DNA of 52,428 nt from Butyriboletus loyo. Taxonomy: Eukaryota; Basidiomycota; Agaricomycetes; Boletales; Boletaceae. The position numbers and the translations under genes are program-made. The notes under the pieces are model-generated. The model did not search any database. It had not been told where the DNA came from and saw only the letters and a program-made list of their open reading frames with translations. This document shows positions 1 through 9,393 of this stretch, one piece after another; position 1 is the stretch's first letter, and each line of letters begins with the position of its first letter. Location of the stretch: contig JBBPSI010000177.1 of NCBI GenBank assembly GCA_038093515.1, forward strand, positions 1 through 52,428, given 5' to 3'.

Positions 1-21
1 GATGGACATTTTCGAGTGTTT

Positions 22-504
22 TTACTGCGAAGATGGGGAGGGAAAGTCTTTGGGGTGGCGCAGTTTATAAGCCTTGAGCAAGGCCTGCGCATGGACCAGG
101 TTCCCGTTTGGTTCCCAGGTGTTTTCTGCTGCGGAATATCCTTTCCAGGACACAAGGAACTGACGGCGTCCCTTCGAGCCGCGATGGGACAAGATCCGAT
201 CGATCTCGTACTCTTCATCTCCGTCTATTTCTTCCGGAGGGGGATTGGTAAAATTCGGGCCGTGTTCTGCCGTTTCGCGATAAGGGGTCAGGAGGGATGC
301 GTGGAAGACGTCGTGGATCTTCCATGTCGGTGGCAGCCGGAGCCTGTACGCCACAGGGGAGATAACCTGTGCGATTTCGAACGGACCTTCCCGTCTAGGG
401 GCGAGCTTCTTCGACGGGTACCTGAGTCGAAGGTTGCGCCCTTCCAACCAAACCTTATCGCCAGTCTTCCACGGACGGAACTTGGACTGGATCCGTTCCT
501 TCAT
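22..504 (-). pseudogene. Integrase C-terminus and chromodomain of chromovirus A, out of frame with pol
   Basis: This 160-residue open stretch holds the integrase C-terminal beta-barrel (starting near FRPWKTGDKVWLEG) and a chromodomain at about residues 100-140, with the aromatic/acidic pattern FLVSWKGYSAAENTWEP. Chromodomains of this group bind modified histone H3 and steer integration to heterochromatin. It should be the C-terminal end of pol, but the two segments are in different frames. The ATG at 504 is unlikely to be a natural start, since upstream codons in this frame are also pol-like back to about 530. Confidence 0.9.
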
Positions 505-3500
505 TAATCGCCGTGCCTTCTCGTGGGCTTCAAAGCCTCCGTTCGGGCTCCCGTGAGTTCCGAGAGTCTGGACTCGAGGGCGGGGAGGAACGTCTTTCCG
601 ATTGGAGGATAAGACCTCGGCTCATACCCGACCATCAGGGAGAACGGGGTCACGTTTGTCGAGGAGTGCGTCATCGAGTTGTGGGAAAACTCGGCCATGG
701 GAAGGAGTTCGGCCCATCGTTCCGGGTGGCCATCACAGAAGATCCGTAGGTAAGTTTCCAGTTCCTGGTTGACTCGTTCAGTTTCACCGTCAGTCTGGGG
801 GTGGTAGGCGGAGGAAAGGGCGAGATCGTAGTCGAGGAGTCTCGCGAGTTCCCTAGCGAAGGCGGATGCAAACTGAGGGCCTCGGTCTGAGATGCAGCGG
901 GAGTGTAGGCCGAAACGGAGGAAAACGGTTTTGAAAAATAATTTGGCAACTCCTGCCGCGTCGATGTCTTTGTTGCAAGGGGAATAAATTACCCCCTTCG
1001 TAAGCCCATGGTCTACCACGACCATGACTGAATCATAACCCAGAGAAGGAGGAAGACCGGTGATGAGGTCGACCGAGACCTGTTCAAATGGACGAGAGGC
1101 CACGCTGGCCAGAGGGGTGAGAGGGGGCACGGTAGGGTGAGTATTAACCTTATGCGCCTGACAGACGGCGCAGCCAGAGACGAAGCGGCGGACCAAATTA
1201 GCCATGCCTGGCCACCAATAATCACGTTGCACCATGTTCTGGGTGCGGAATATACCACCGTGACCGCCAGCGGGGCTTTCGTGCAAGGACCGGATGAGGT
1301 CGACTCGTGCTGCCTCGGGGATGTAGCGCTTTTTGCGGAAATATAACTCTTTGCCGTCGAAGTCCCAGTCCCCAGCGTTCATTTTGGGGAAGAGTGGGGA
1401 GTCTTCGTAAAGAGCTTGCATGCAGCGTTTAATCATAGGGTCGCTGGGGGTGGAGGCGGCGATCTTTTCTGCGAGGGCGACGTCGATCTTGCGAGCGAAG
1501 AGATTTTCGGGAAGGAGGGTCACTTCCTGGTTGTCGGCGGAAGTGTCAACATCGTCGCGGCGGGATAAGGCATCGGCAGGGCCCATCTGAGTGCCCGGAA
1601 TGTGATGGAAGTGCAGGTCGAAATCCTGCAGGAACATGAGCCAGCGTGCTTGCCGGCGAGACAATTTATTGGGTTGGCGGAAATACGTGAGATTCTTGTG
1701 GTCGGTAAGAATCTCTACTTGATGACCAGTACCTCGCAGGTAGTGGCGCCATTCTTCCAATGCGTGGATGACCGCGAGCAACTCGCGATCATAGATATCA
1801 TAGTTGCGCTCTGCTGGTGAGAGCGTCTTAGACAAGTAGGCGCAAGGATGTAAGTCACCGTTGACATCCTTCTGCATGAGTACTGCTCCAGTAGCAGTGA
1901 GGGAGGCATCCGTCATCACGGCAAACGGCTTCGTGACATCGGGCATAGAGAGAACGGGTTGTCGTAGGAACGACTGTTTGATTGCTTGGAACGCCTGTTC
2001 GCAAGCCGGGGTCCATGCCCAAGGGGAGTTCTTCTTAGTCAGATCGTGAAGGGGTTTAGCGATGTGGGAGAAGTCCTGTATAAATCTCCGATAGAAATTG
2101 CAGAACCCAATGAAGGACCTGACTGCCTTCACCGAGGTCGGGGGGTTCCATTCGCGAATGGCTTTCAACTTGGTGGGGTCCATCTTGACCTGCCCTTCTC
2201 GGACCATCATTCCGAGGTATTCCACTTCTTCGGCATCGAACGAGCACTTTTCCAGTTTGAGGAACAACTTGTGTTCGCGTAGTCGTTCCAGGACACGGAT
2301 CGTTCGTGCCTCGTGTTCGGTGGGGGTGGCGGAATGAATCAACAGGTCGTCCATGTATATGATCAGCCAACCTTCTGCCATGAGGTCGCCGAAGATGTGG
2401 TCCATCAACGCTTGGAACGTGGCTGGGGAGTTACAAAGTCCGAAGAACATCACGGTGGGTTCGAACAACCCTTGGGGTGTGATGAAGGCCGCTTTCCAGC
2501 GGTCGTTCGGCTTGATGAGGACGTTGTTGTATCCCCAGCGGATGTCCATCTTGGTGAAGATTTTGGACCCTTTGAGACGGTCGACGAGGTCGGAGATGAG
2601 GGGGAGAGGATAGGCGTTTTTGACGGTATGCGAGTTCAGGTACCTGTAGTCCTGGCAAGGGCGTAGCGAGCCATCTTTCTTGGATACGAAGAAGAAAGGG
2701 GCAGCCTGAGGAGACTTCGAGGGGGTGATCTTTCCTGACTTGAGGTGTTCCTCGACGAAAGCTTTGCAGGCTTCCGACTCTTTCGGATTCAGGGGATAGA
2801 CCTTGGCGACTTTCGGAACAAAGTCTTTGTCGAGGTCGATAGCGTGGTCGAAAGATCGGGACGGGGGTAGTTCCTCAGTGTTCTTCTTGTCAAAAACGTC
2901 CGCGAAGGCCTTGAACGGGGTAGGGAGAACTGCTTTCTCCTTGACGGCTTGGGCGGCGATCTCAGTCGCGATGGTTGCCTTTCTGACAGGGTAGGCGTCC
3001 CTTGCTGAAGCGTCTACTCGCTTCTTCCAGAGCTTGGCGATCTTGGAGTCTGGGTCCAAGTCAAGGTACCGTACCAGGTACCGTTGAGCGATTGCCCGAG
3101 GGGAGTCGTGTCGGGGCTTCTTGATTTGATCTGGGAGATCGATGTGGCCGGTGGCCCAATCTATTACCGGGTTGGCTTCTCGTAACCACGGTAATCCCAG
3201 GATCATGTTTTCTTTTCCTATGTTGAGGACTAGGAAACTCCGTTCCTCCTCGGTTTCTCCAACTCTGATGGAGAGGGTGACCTTGTGTCGAATGACTCCT
3301 CCTTGGTTGTTTGACCCGTCCACGTTCTGGGCACTGAGTGGCTTGGGTAGCCGTTCCATCGGCAATTTCTTTCGCTTCACTAGATCGCGATCTATGAAGC
3401 ATCCGCTTGCGCCGCTGTCCACCAGGGCGAATGTGTCGACGATTTGTCCCCCTTCATGCGCGAATAATGACACTGGAACTCGAATTGATTGCGCATTTGG

Positions 3501-3581
3501 GTTTGATAAAACTACAGGGGCGATTACATGAGGAGGCGAAGACGTCGAAACTTCCCTCCTTTCTAAAAATCCTTTGGCCAT
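504..3581 (-). pseudogene. pol: Pol of chromovirus A (PR-RT-RH-IN), frameshifted before its C-terminus
   Basis: A 1,025-residue open frame. Domains: retropepsin-like protease with D-S-G-A at 55-58; reverse transcriptase with the YMDD catalytic box at 409-412; RNase H with acidic residues D558, E600 and D627; integrase zinc-binding H767/H774/C804/C807; integrase core D838, D899, E935 (D-X35-E). All expected catalytic residues are present. The frame then stops at 504 inside the integrase C-terminal region, while the remaining integrase and chromodomain sequence continues in another frame from about 530 downward. A single-base frameshift near 524-531 is the simplest cause. The start chosen is the ATG at 3581 overlapping the end of gag; -1 frameshifting from gag is an alternative. 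Confidence 0.9.
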
Positions 3582-4558
3582 TCTTCGGCCACCTTGGTTG
3601 CTGCGACGGGCAGCTTTTCTTCATCTTCGTTGAAGCATGCCTTGAGCACGTTCAAGACATCTTCTTGTTGGGTGCCTCGACCTTTCAACTCGGACAGGTA
3701 GTCGACGAGTGGGGAGGGCTTGGGCTCTGGTTGCGTGACGACGGCGGCGCGTGTGCGCTGAGGGTTGCGAGGGGGGCGAGAGGGCGGTCCTCGGGAGTTC
3801 TGTCCGTTGCGAGGGGGACGAGGGTGGTTGGTAGAGCGGCATCCGACTTGGTGGCATATGAAGCACTTGTTCTGCTTCATGTACTCCGCACGTTGTACTG
3901 GAGTAAGTCGGACGGCATCAACGTCCATGGCGTTGGGGTCCCTTCTGTTGGACGAGGGCTTGGAGGAGGAGGAGAATGTGGGAATGTAGCGTTTCCCTGC
4001 GCGGAGGTCGTCGATGCGCTTATGCTGCGCATGGAATGCGGATGTTTTCTCAGCCCATCCGGCAAGCGTGGTAGGGGGCTTCTCGCAAGAGAGGACAGAC
4101 TCGGCGAGGCGGGGGTCGAGACCGCGGATGAACCACTCGATGAGCGCCTTCTCATCTATGATTCCTGACTTGGCGGCGAGGAGCTGGAACTCCGTGACGT
4201 ATGTGTCGTAGCCGTCTTTCTTGTTGGCCCTGTTCTGGTTTAGGTTCCCTAGGTCGATGCGAGCACTTTCTCCTACGTCGAAGGGATGGAAGACTCTGTG
4301 AAAGTCTTCGCAGACGGTGGTGAACTCCCTTTGTTGTGCTGTAGGGTGTCCATCTAGGAGAAGGCTCATCCAGCCTTCGGAGAACGTCTTGCCCTTTCCT
4401 TCGCTCATTTTCATGAGGAGGGCGTTGATCTTTGACTCATCGTCGGGGAATGCCGTCTGGTTGGCGGCGAAGTAGGTGCGCATGGCGAGGAGCCATCGCG
4501 AGGCGTCTTCGTTGAGGCCAGAGAAGTCCTTGGGGACGATATTCTTTTTGTCCGACAT
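3563..4558 (-). CDS. gag: Gag polyprotein of chromovirus A, 331 aa
   Basis: The ATG at 4558-4556 opens a 331-residue Gag. The N-terminal half is the helical retrotransposon Gag core (around residues 10-180, ending in EWFIRGLDPRLAE-like helices). A basic proline/arginine-rich region follows with one zinc knuckle at residues 232-245. The knuckle has the usual spacing but reads C232-X2-C235-X4-C240-X4-H245, with the last two ligands exchanged relative to the common CCHC order. The tail is acidic. Gag packages element RNA into cytoplasmic particles. Its 3' end overlaps pol by 19 nt, pol lying in the -1 frame; a T5 run sits just before the gag stop. The frame is intact. Confidence 0.9.
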   Translation of the reverse strand: MSDKKNIVPKDFSGLNEDASRWLLAMRTYFAANQTAFPDDESKINALLMKMSEGKGKTFSEGWMSLLLDGHPTAQQREFTTVCEDFHRVFHPFDVGESARIDLGNLNQNRANKKDGYDTYVTEFQLLAAKSGIIDEKALIEWFIRGLDPRLAESVLSCEKPPTTLAGWAEKTSAFHAQHKRIDDLRAGKRYIPTFSSSSKPSSNRRDPNAMDVDAVRLTPVQRAEYMKQNKCFICHQVGCRSTNHPRPPRNGQNSRGPPSRPPRNPQRTRAAVVTQPEPKPSPLVDYLSELKGRGTQQEDVLNVLKACFNEDEEKLPVAATKVAEEWPKDF

Positions 4559-4946
4559 CTTGTCGTTGTCTTCGTCGTCAGAGGGATCTGCGGGTGGAAA
4601 ATACGGTGGAGAGGGAGAGCGGGAGTTGTGTGGGGAAACGTGGGGGGTTCTGTCGAGCCAATCGCTTTGATAACCGTCGTCGCTGGGTGCTGGTTCGTCT
4701 TCCTGCCCTAGACCCTGGTCCTCGGGTTGATAAGAGGGTTCGGGGTCAGACTGGGGCAGAGGGGAAAACTGGGGTTGAGGGTCTGGCGGGGCGGGAGAGT
4801 GTGGCGGCGATGGGTTGTCGACGACGATGGGTTCCGGTTCGGGGGAGGGAACGCGGAAAGAACGACCGACGCGTCTGGGACGTTGGATGGAAATGGTGGG
4901 CGAGGGGAGGGCGGCTTTACTGCTGAAGAGCAGAAGCGAGGTGAAG

Positions 4947-4956
4947 ATCTAGTTCT
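4947..4956 (-). other. Putative self-priming primer-binding site of element A
   Basis: Two bases inside the LTR the minus strand reads AGAACTAGAT, the perfect reverse complement of the decamer at the predicted 5' end of the element's own RNA (5121-5112). It lacks the TGG start typical of tRNA-primed elements. In Tf1 of fission yeast the first bases of the mRNA fold back onto such a site and are cut by RNase H to prime reverse transcription; the same is inferred here. Confidence 0.65.
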
Positions 4957-4958
4957 TT

Positions 4959-5387
4959 TGTTACGCTGGGCGCTAACAACTAGAACAGCGAGGAGGCACT
5001 CTGGAGTGGCCTCGAGACTCGTTAAAGTGTTTCTGAGCTGGGTCTCAGACTATGTCTTAGTGCGCACACTAAGAGTCTGGAGTGAAACTAATTGCTAGCA
5101 GGTGACTGCGTAGAACTAGATAAAGTACAGGGTGTAAAGACAGAGTCCTTTATACTACAGAGGTCTGCGCACAGACCATGTCCCTAATCGAGCCGCGAGA
5201 AGGGAAAGTACAAACGGGGAAGAGATACTCTAGAACATTCTGGAGTATGAAGGAAAGTGCGTCCGTGCGCGGGAAGTGATGACTAAGCTAGAACGGTTGG
5301 TACCGTTCAAAGGGAACTAGCTGCAAGCTAGGCGAATGAAGTAGTCCAAGTGGTAGTGGGTGGAAAAAGTATACCACTACCGTAACA
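4959..5387 (-). repeat. Right-hand (5') LTR of chromovirus A, 429 bp
   Basis: Read on the minus strand it starts TGTTACGG at 5387 and ends GCGTAACA at 4959, a perfect TGTTAC/GTAACA terminal pair. A solo copy of the same family lies at 47878-48304 on the plus strand, roughly 80% identical by eye, with the same length and ends, which fixes both boundaries. Confidence 0.95.
5112..5154 (-). promoter_or_regulatory. LTR core promoter: TATA box and predicted transcript start
   Basis: On the minus strand TATAAA occupies 5154-5149. The predicted transcript start is 5121, 28 nt after the box, where the sequence reads ATCTAGTTCT (5121-5112). This decamer is the exact reverse complement of the sequence just inside the LTR at 4947-4956. 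The solo LTR at 47878-48304 keeps the same box (48109-48114), decamer (48142-48151) and 28-nt distance. The start site is inferred, not measured. Confidence 0.6.
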
Positions 5388-6240
5388 CATCGGTGTTGTA
5401 TACGGATATTTGGCGAGGGAGAGGGACAGTGTTGATTCCTTTGGCTTTTACAAAACCGGAGCTGATCAAAGATCCAGTGCATCCGCTGTCAATTAAAGCA
5501 GTTACTTTGAACGTTCTGTTATCGTCCGTTGTAATTAATTGCACCGAGACTTCTAGGCTGTTCTTTGTTGAATTGCTTCGAACAAATTTTCGCTCCTGTC
5601 TCATTTCAGCTATGGTCACCCATGCAGCATTGTCATCCATGGCTTTCAAATCCTTGACTAGAGAATCTGAAACCTCTTTTATGTGGGACTTGTTGATGAA
5701 GGTTCCTAATCGCTGTTTGACCGTTTCGGAATCCTGATGACGCAGCGCTCTAACCATCTGATCCGAAGACCAATAACGGAGATTGCCATGTCTACTCCTT
5801 ACCCTAGGGGTGCGTCCTTTGATTGCGTGTTCCCCGGACGGAACAGAGGCAGAGGGGGTCAGGGGGACCCTGTGACTCTTTTGCTCTTGTGGCAACGCAC
5901 CCTTAGAGCCAGTTTCTGACGTAACTACCGGTATTTCACCGGCCCGAGTAGTGCCACTCACGGAGAGGGCGCACTTCTTTGATCTCTCGGTTTCTCCCGA
6001 AACGGACTTTGAAATCCGCTTCTGCTCACCTTCGGCTTTCGGCATTTCGATCTCTCGATCTGCTTTAGGCCTTTTCAGGATTTTCACAACGGGCGCCTCA
6101 GCTTTCGCGGGCTTCACCGTTGATTCCTGTGTCTCTTCGCTTTCCCTAGCATGTTCCACTTCCAGACAATTATATTTATTTTCAAATGTGGAACATGAGG
6201 TACTAACATTCTTCTTCAGCGAGTCGAGACTAGATCTCAC
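5388..6240 (-). pseudogene. Pol N-terminus of element B, cut off inside the protease
   Basis: An open frame of about 280 codons. The N-terminal two thirds are charged and low in complexity. Near the end it carries a retropepsin-like start with the active-site signature ALIDSGCTGSLIS, preceded by a beta-strand region. The B-derived sequence stops at 5388-5392 where the LTR of A begins; the last few codons of the frame come from A. No RT follows. The protein cannot have been functional after the insertion. Confidence 0.8.
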
Positions 6241-6641
6241 TGAAGATTCGGAAAATCCCCTTTAGGGACACCCGATTCGATCTTTTCAAGAATCTCAATT
6301 ATTTGACCCTCGTGTTCCACCTTTCTGGTTCGGAACGTCTTAGGGTTCTTACAGTCACGCGCAAGGTGGCCTCGTTCGCCACACTTAAAGCACAACCCTT
6401 GTGCTCTAGCCCTCGTCAGATCCATCACCTGACCCTGACCACCGTACGTGATGCTTGTTGTCCCACTTGTAGCCGATTCCTTCTTTTCGGCCACTTGAGG
6501 GTGTGTTTGATCTTTCGAAGCTGCAAATGCAGGCTTCGTCGTGTTTGGGTTCTGTGATGTGGAAGGGTAGGATGAGAACCACTTAGGCTTCGACCCCTTT
6601 CTTCTGTTAATCTCCGCTAATGCGGTCTCGGCCCTAATCAA
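6237..6641 (-). pseudogene. Gag C-terminus of element B with CCHC zinc knuckle
   Basis: A 134-residue continuation of the B Gag in a shifted frame. It contains one canonical nucleocapsid zinc knuckle, CFKCGERGHLARDC (C-X2-C-X4-H-X4-C), at about residues 84-97. It ends at 6237, where the protease-containing frame begins with a few bases of overlap, as in natural gag-pol junctions. Confidence 0.8.
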
Positions 6642-7627
6642 AGCCGTCTTCCACTTCTCGTTGTCATAATTGCGGGCTGAGATTGTTCGACGAATTCGAC
6701 CACGTCGTTGTTGATACCATCGCGAATGATGGTGTTGATGAAGGGTGCCATGGAGTGGCGATCCCTGTCTGAGTATCCGGCTTGAATGGCCAGAGTGTCG
6801 AGCTTGGTGAAGAAATCCTCCACCGATCCTTTGTCCTGCTTCAGCTTCCTGAGGTCAGCTTCCGCTTGTCGTTTCAGCATAGTCGGCATAAACTGTGCCT
6901 TAAGCTCGTGGACAAATAGTCCCCAGGTCCAGGCGACTGACACGCCGTGTTCGTCAATGTGCTGATCTACAAATAAATCTGCGAGTCGTCCCGCGGCGTT
7001 ATCCCCTTTCATGTATGACAACGCAAAGTAGATCTTTGCGTCATCGTTTGGGAATCGGTCCGAGTTGGCCATGATGTACAGCTTAACTGTACGAAGCCAT
7101 TGCTGGAACTTCTTCTTGTCGCCGTCAAAGGCGTCGGGTTTGTTGGCGTAACCCTTGTGGGCACGCTCAGGGGTGGAGGCAGTTACATGGGGACGGGGAG
7201 ATGTCGGTAGGGCTGGTGGTGGAAATGATGTGATGGGGCGAGGCCAATCGGCCGATCGATCTGAGGGTGCTGGAGACACGTTCCTGGATGGCAAGCTCAC
7301 ACGCGGCATCGTCGAAGGACGCGGTGTAAGTGTTGTGCCAGGGGATGGTCTAACGGGGGATGGGATTGTGAATCGTCGGTCAGGAGGAGGTGGTGCGGAT
7401 AGGGATTGCATGCGAATGTTGAGTTCGCCGACTTGTTGAGCTAACGTATTGTTTCGCTCGAGAAGTTCCTGATTCTGTCGATACAGGACTTGGTTTTGAT
7501 CTTCGAACCGCTGTAAGAGGGCGGCGAGGTCGGGTGTGACTTGAAATGAAGCTGAGGACGCTGAAGGGGTTGCTTCTGATTCCCCCCAGGGCTGAGGTGT
7601 TGTAGGGCGATAGAGATCGTAAGACAT
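6638..7627 (-). pseudogene. gag: Gag of element B, N-terminal and core part
   Basis: The ATG at 7627 opens a 329-residue frame. A low-complexity serine/proline-rich leader with a short heptad-like segment (about residues 25-75) precedes a typical retrotransposon Gag core (about 160-310: helices around KKFQQWLRTVKLYIMANSD and EADLRKLKQDKGSVEDFF). The reading then slides into an unrelated tail and stops at 6638. The expected Gag sequence continues from about 6680 in another frame, the one carrying the zinc knuckle, so a small indel near 6670-6685 disrupts it. Confidence 0.8.
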
Positions 7628-7728
7628 GGTATTCGGAGCAGAGGCTCAACGAATGGAAGGGTGAAGGAGGAGAGGACCTGGTGATCAATGGAGCAGAGGC
7701 TCAACGTTGACCAGGAGGTGAGGGTTGA

Positions 7729-7737
7729 CCTTTTGAT
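7729..7737 (-). other. Putative self-priming primer-binding site of element B
   Basis: On the minus strand ATCAAAAGG begins two bases after the LTR end and pairs with CCTTTTGAT at the predicted start of B's own RNA. It does not begin TGG. Same design as element A with a different sequence. Confidence 0.55.
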
Positions 7738-7739
7738 AA

Positions 7740-7983
7740 TGTTGGAACTACAAAGCAATGACTGAGAGAAATCAATATTAGACAATGAGCTACGACATGA
7801 GATATATACCTGAGAGAAATCAATAATCAAAAGGTAAAGAACACGAAACAGAGCTCGTAGGTATATATATAAGAAAGCATGACTTTAGGGCTGGTATCGT
7901 GATATGTTCGAGAATGTGATAGAAAAGCAAAGAAACGTAAAGAAGAAAGGAAACGTGAAAAGAAGAAAAGTGAAGTTCTAACA
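7740..7983 (-). repeat. LTR of element B, 244 bp
   Basis: On the minus strand it runs from TGTTAGAACT (7983) to AGTTCCAACA (7740), an imperfect 10-bp terminal inverted pair starting TG and ending CA. It lies directly upstream of the B leader and Gag. It has a TATATATATA box at 7862-7871 and a directly repeated tgagagaaatcaat motif (about 7760 and 7811). Boundaries rest on the terminal inverted repeat and the internal promoter logic, since no second copy is in the window. Confidence 0.7.
7826..7871 (-). promoter_or_regulatory. LTR B core promoter and predicted RNA 5' end
   Basis: The TATA-rich decamer at 7871-7862 is followed 28 nt later on the minus strand by CCTTTTGAT (7834-7826), inferred as the RNA start. 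The 9-mer is the exact reverse complement of the sequence two bases inside the LTR (7729-7737). Spacing matches that of element A. Confidence 0.55.
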
Positions 7984-8127
7984 CAGAGACAGACGAGTCC
8001 AATGTAGCTGCATAAATGAAGTTCCACTAATGATTGGCCTCTATCGTGTATCGACGACCCGCGGGTTGCAGTAGCTGCGGGTAGTACGGGTACGGTGTTC
8101 CTATGCACGGCCGTGCACTACCCTAAG

Positions 8128-8332
8128 GCTGCCCGGTGGACCTTTCCAAAAGTAAGTAAGGTGTGTTTTCAGTGTATTCTCGTGCATCAGTTGATATAAC
8201 CATGACGCTCGGGCATAGAACGTATACTAAAAGGACGACCTGCGATGCGGTCTGCGTCTCCTCAGCCCGTTCGCCCCAACCGTTCTGAGCACTCCTCTTT
8301 TTATTCCACCTCATCATCCACATACCACCGCC
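8128..8332 (+). promoter_or_regulatory. Conserved cerato-platanin promoter, copy 1
   Basis: About 200 bp upstream of this gene are shared, base for base over long stretches, with the regions before the genes at 30456, 32290 and (inverted) 41608. Shared blocks include a segment around 8145 (ccaaaagtaagtaagg), one around 8195 (gatataaccatgacgctc) and a pyrimidine-rich leader. The TATA box of the other copies is split here by a four-base insertion (tatactaaaagg, 8223-8234), so this copy may be expressed differently. Confidence 0.6.
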
Positions 8333-8743
8333 ATGAAGTCCGTCTCTGTCGCCGCCGCTGCCGTTCTCGTGTTCGCTCTCCCCGCCTTTGCATATACTGT
8401 CACGTACTCCTTGGCGTACGATAATGCATCCCTCCCGCTCACATCCGTCGCCTGCTCCGACGGCGCCAACGGTCTCATAGGTCGAGGTTACACCACCCTC
8501 GGATCCCTCCCCACCTTCCCCAACCTCGGGGGTGCGTACACCGTGACCGGTTGGAACTCGACTGCATGCGGCACGTGTTATGAACTTACCTATCGTGACA
8601 CGACGCTTGCCATCTTGGCAGTCGACTATGCTGGAGACGGGTTTGACCTGTCCGGGGAGGCAATGAACACCCTCACGGGCGAGCGTGGCAGAGTCGAGGG
8701 GGTTACGGCGGTTGAAGTTGACCCGTCTGTCTGCGGGATGTAA
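8333..8743 (+). CDS. Cerato-platanin family secreted protein, copy 1
   Basis: Intronless 136-residue protein. A signal peptide covers about residues 1-20 (hydrophobic core AAAAVLVFALPAFA). The mature part shows the cerato-platanin pattern: a YD repeat after the signal, SVACSDGANGLIGRGYTTLG, a WNSTACGTCYELTY block, VDYAGDGFDLSGEAMNTLTG and a terminal VCG. Four cysteines can form the two family disulfides. Cerato-platanins are small beta-barrel wall-associated secreted proteins with expansin-like folds that bind chitin oligomers and act as host elicitors or growth-related surface proteins. The segment before the C-terminus (GERGRVEGVTAVEVD) departs from its paralogues, so it is the most diverged intact copy. 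Confidence 0.92.
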   Translation: MKSVSVAAAAVLVFALPAFAYTVTYSLAYDNASLPLTSVACSDGANGLIGRGYTTLGSLPTFPNLGGAYTVTGWNSTACGTCYELTYRDTTLAILAVDYAGDGFDLSGEAMNTLTGERGRVEGVTAVEVDPSVCGM

Positions 8744-9390
8744 ATCAAGTCAACAGCGAATAGGTCCGAGTCCAGCAGTTCGTTCTCTGACCTGTATGAC
8801 GCTCATTGATGACACAGGACAAGTGACTTTTTACTCGCGTGACAAATTCAGAAACTTGATGTACGCTTTCGAAGGAGATGCTGTATTGTTACTTTCAGCC
8901 GGGGTTTATTGGGAAGGCGGACGCCATTCGTTTCTACATCCTATAGCTTGATACTACACAGCTACACAATTCATTTCCTTTGGATCTGGATGTGCTTGTG
9001 TGCCCTCATCGCATCTCTCAGCTACAAGCTCGTACAAGAACGGGAATAAAAGCTGATGCGACCACGCAATTAACGCAACTCGAGGTCAGAATCTATAATT
9101 TTGTCAGGCTCCGAAATACTCCACTTCAAATATCGGGACTCTGTCGTCACAAAGCAGCCCGGCCGAACCGAAGCGTCCATGTTGTGGTTGCAAGCCTGAT
9201 ACCCCCGTGCTCATCCTGTCACGCTGATGTACGTAGTCGCCGTCTAACAGGATCCCAAATCCAATCCTAAATCAACACGTTTACATCTCGGAAACCATCT
9301 CAACAACCTATAGGACATGCCTGAACTGAGTTAGCGCATACTACGCACCAAGTCACTTTGGGTCCGACCACGATTGGATGTCTGGATATG
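8744..9390 (+). repeat. Downstream part of cerato-platanin cassette 1
   Basis: No gene seen. The sequence is homologous to the DNA downstream of the 30456 gene: 9110-9240 matches 31255-31385, and 9335-9390 matches 31435-31490. The same block recurs inverted at about 40600-40830. The duplicated unit therefore includes more than 1 kb of 3' flank. Confidence 0.6.
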
Positions 9391-9393
9391 CTA

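Larger units (their letters stand above)
1..5387 (-). mobile_element. Ty3/gypsy chromovirus A, partial, nested in element B
   Basis: An LTR retrotransposon on the minus strand reading LTR (4959-5387), primer-binding region, gag, then pol in the order protease, reverse transcriptase, RNase H, integrase, chromodomain. That order defines Ty3/gypsy and the terminal chromodomain defines chromoviruses. The LTR ends form the inverted pair TGTTAC/GTAACA. The coding part ends at 22, so only the distal LTR lies outside the window. It interrupts element B in the middle of its protease region; the 5 bases outside the LTR (catcg, 5388-5392) should recur beyond the far LTR. A frameshift in pol makes this copy probably non-autonomous. 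Confidence 0.95.
5388..7983 (-). mobile_element. Older Ty3/gypsy element B, decayed, truncated by element A
   Basis: Minus-strand remnant reading LTR (7740-7983), leader, Gag, zinc knuckle, then the start of an aspartic protease that breaks off where element A begins. Everything downstream (RT, RNase H, integrase) is missing and may continue beyond A outside the window. Its Gag is unrelated in sequence to that of A. At least one frameshift interrupts gag, so it was probably inactive already or decayed after insertion. Confidence 0.85.
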
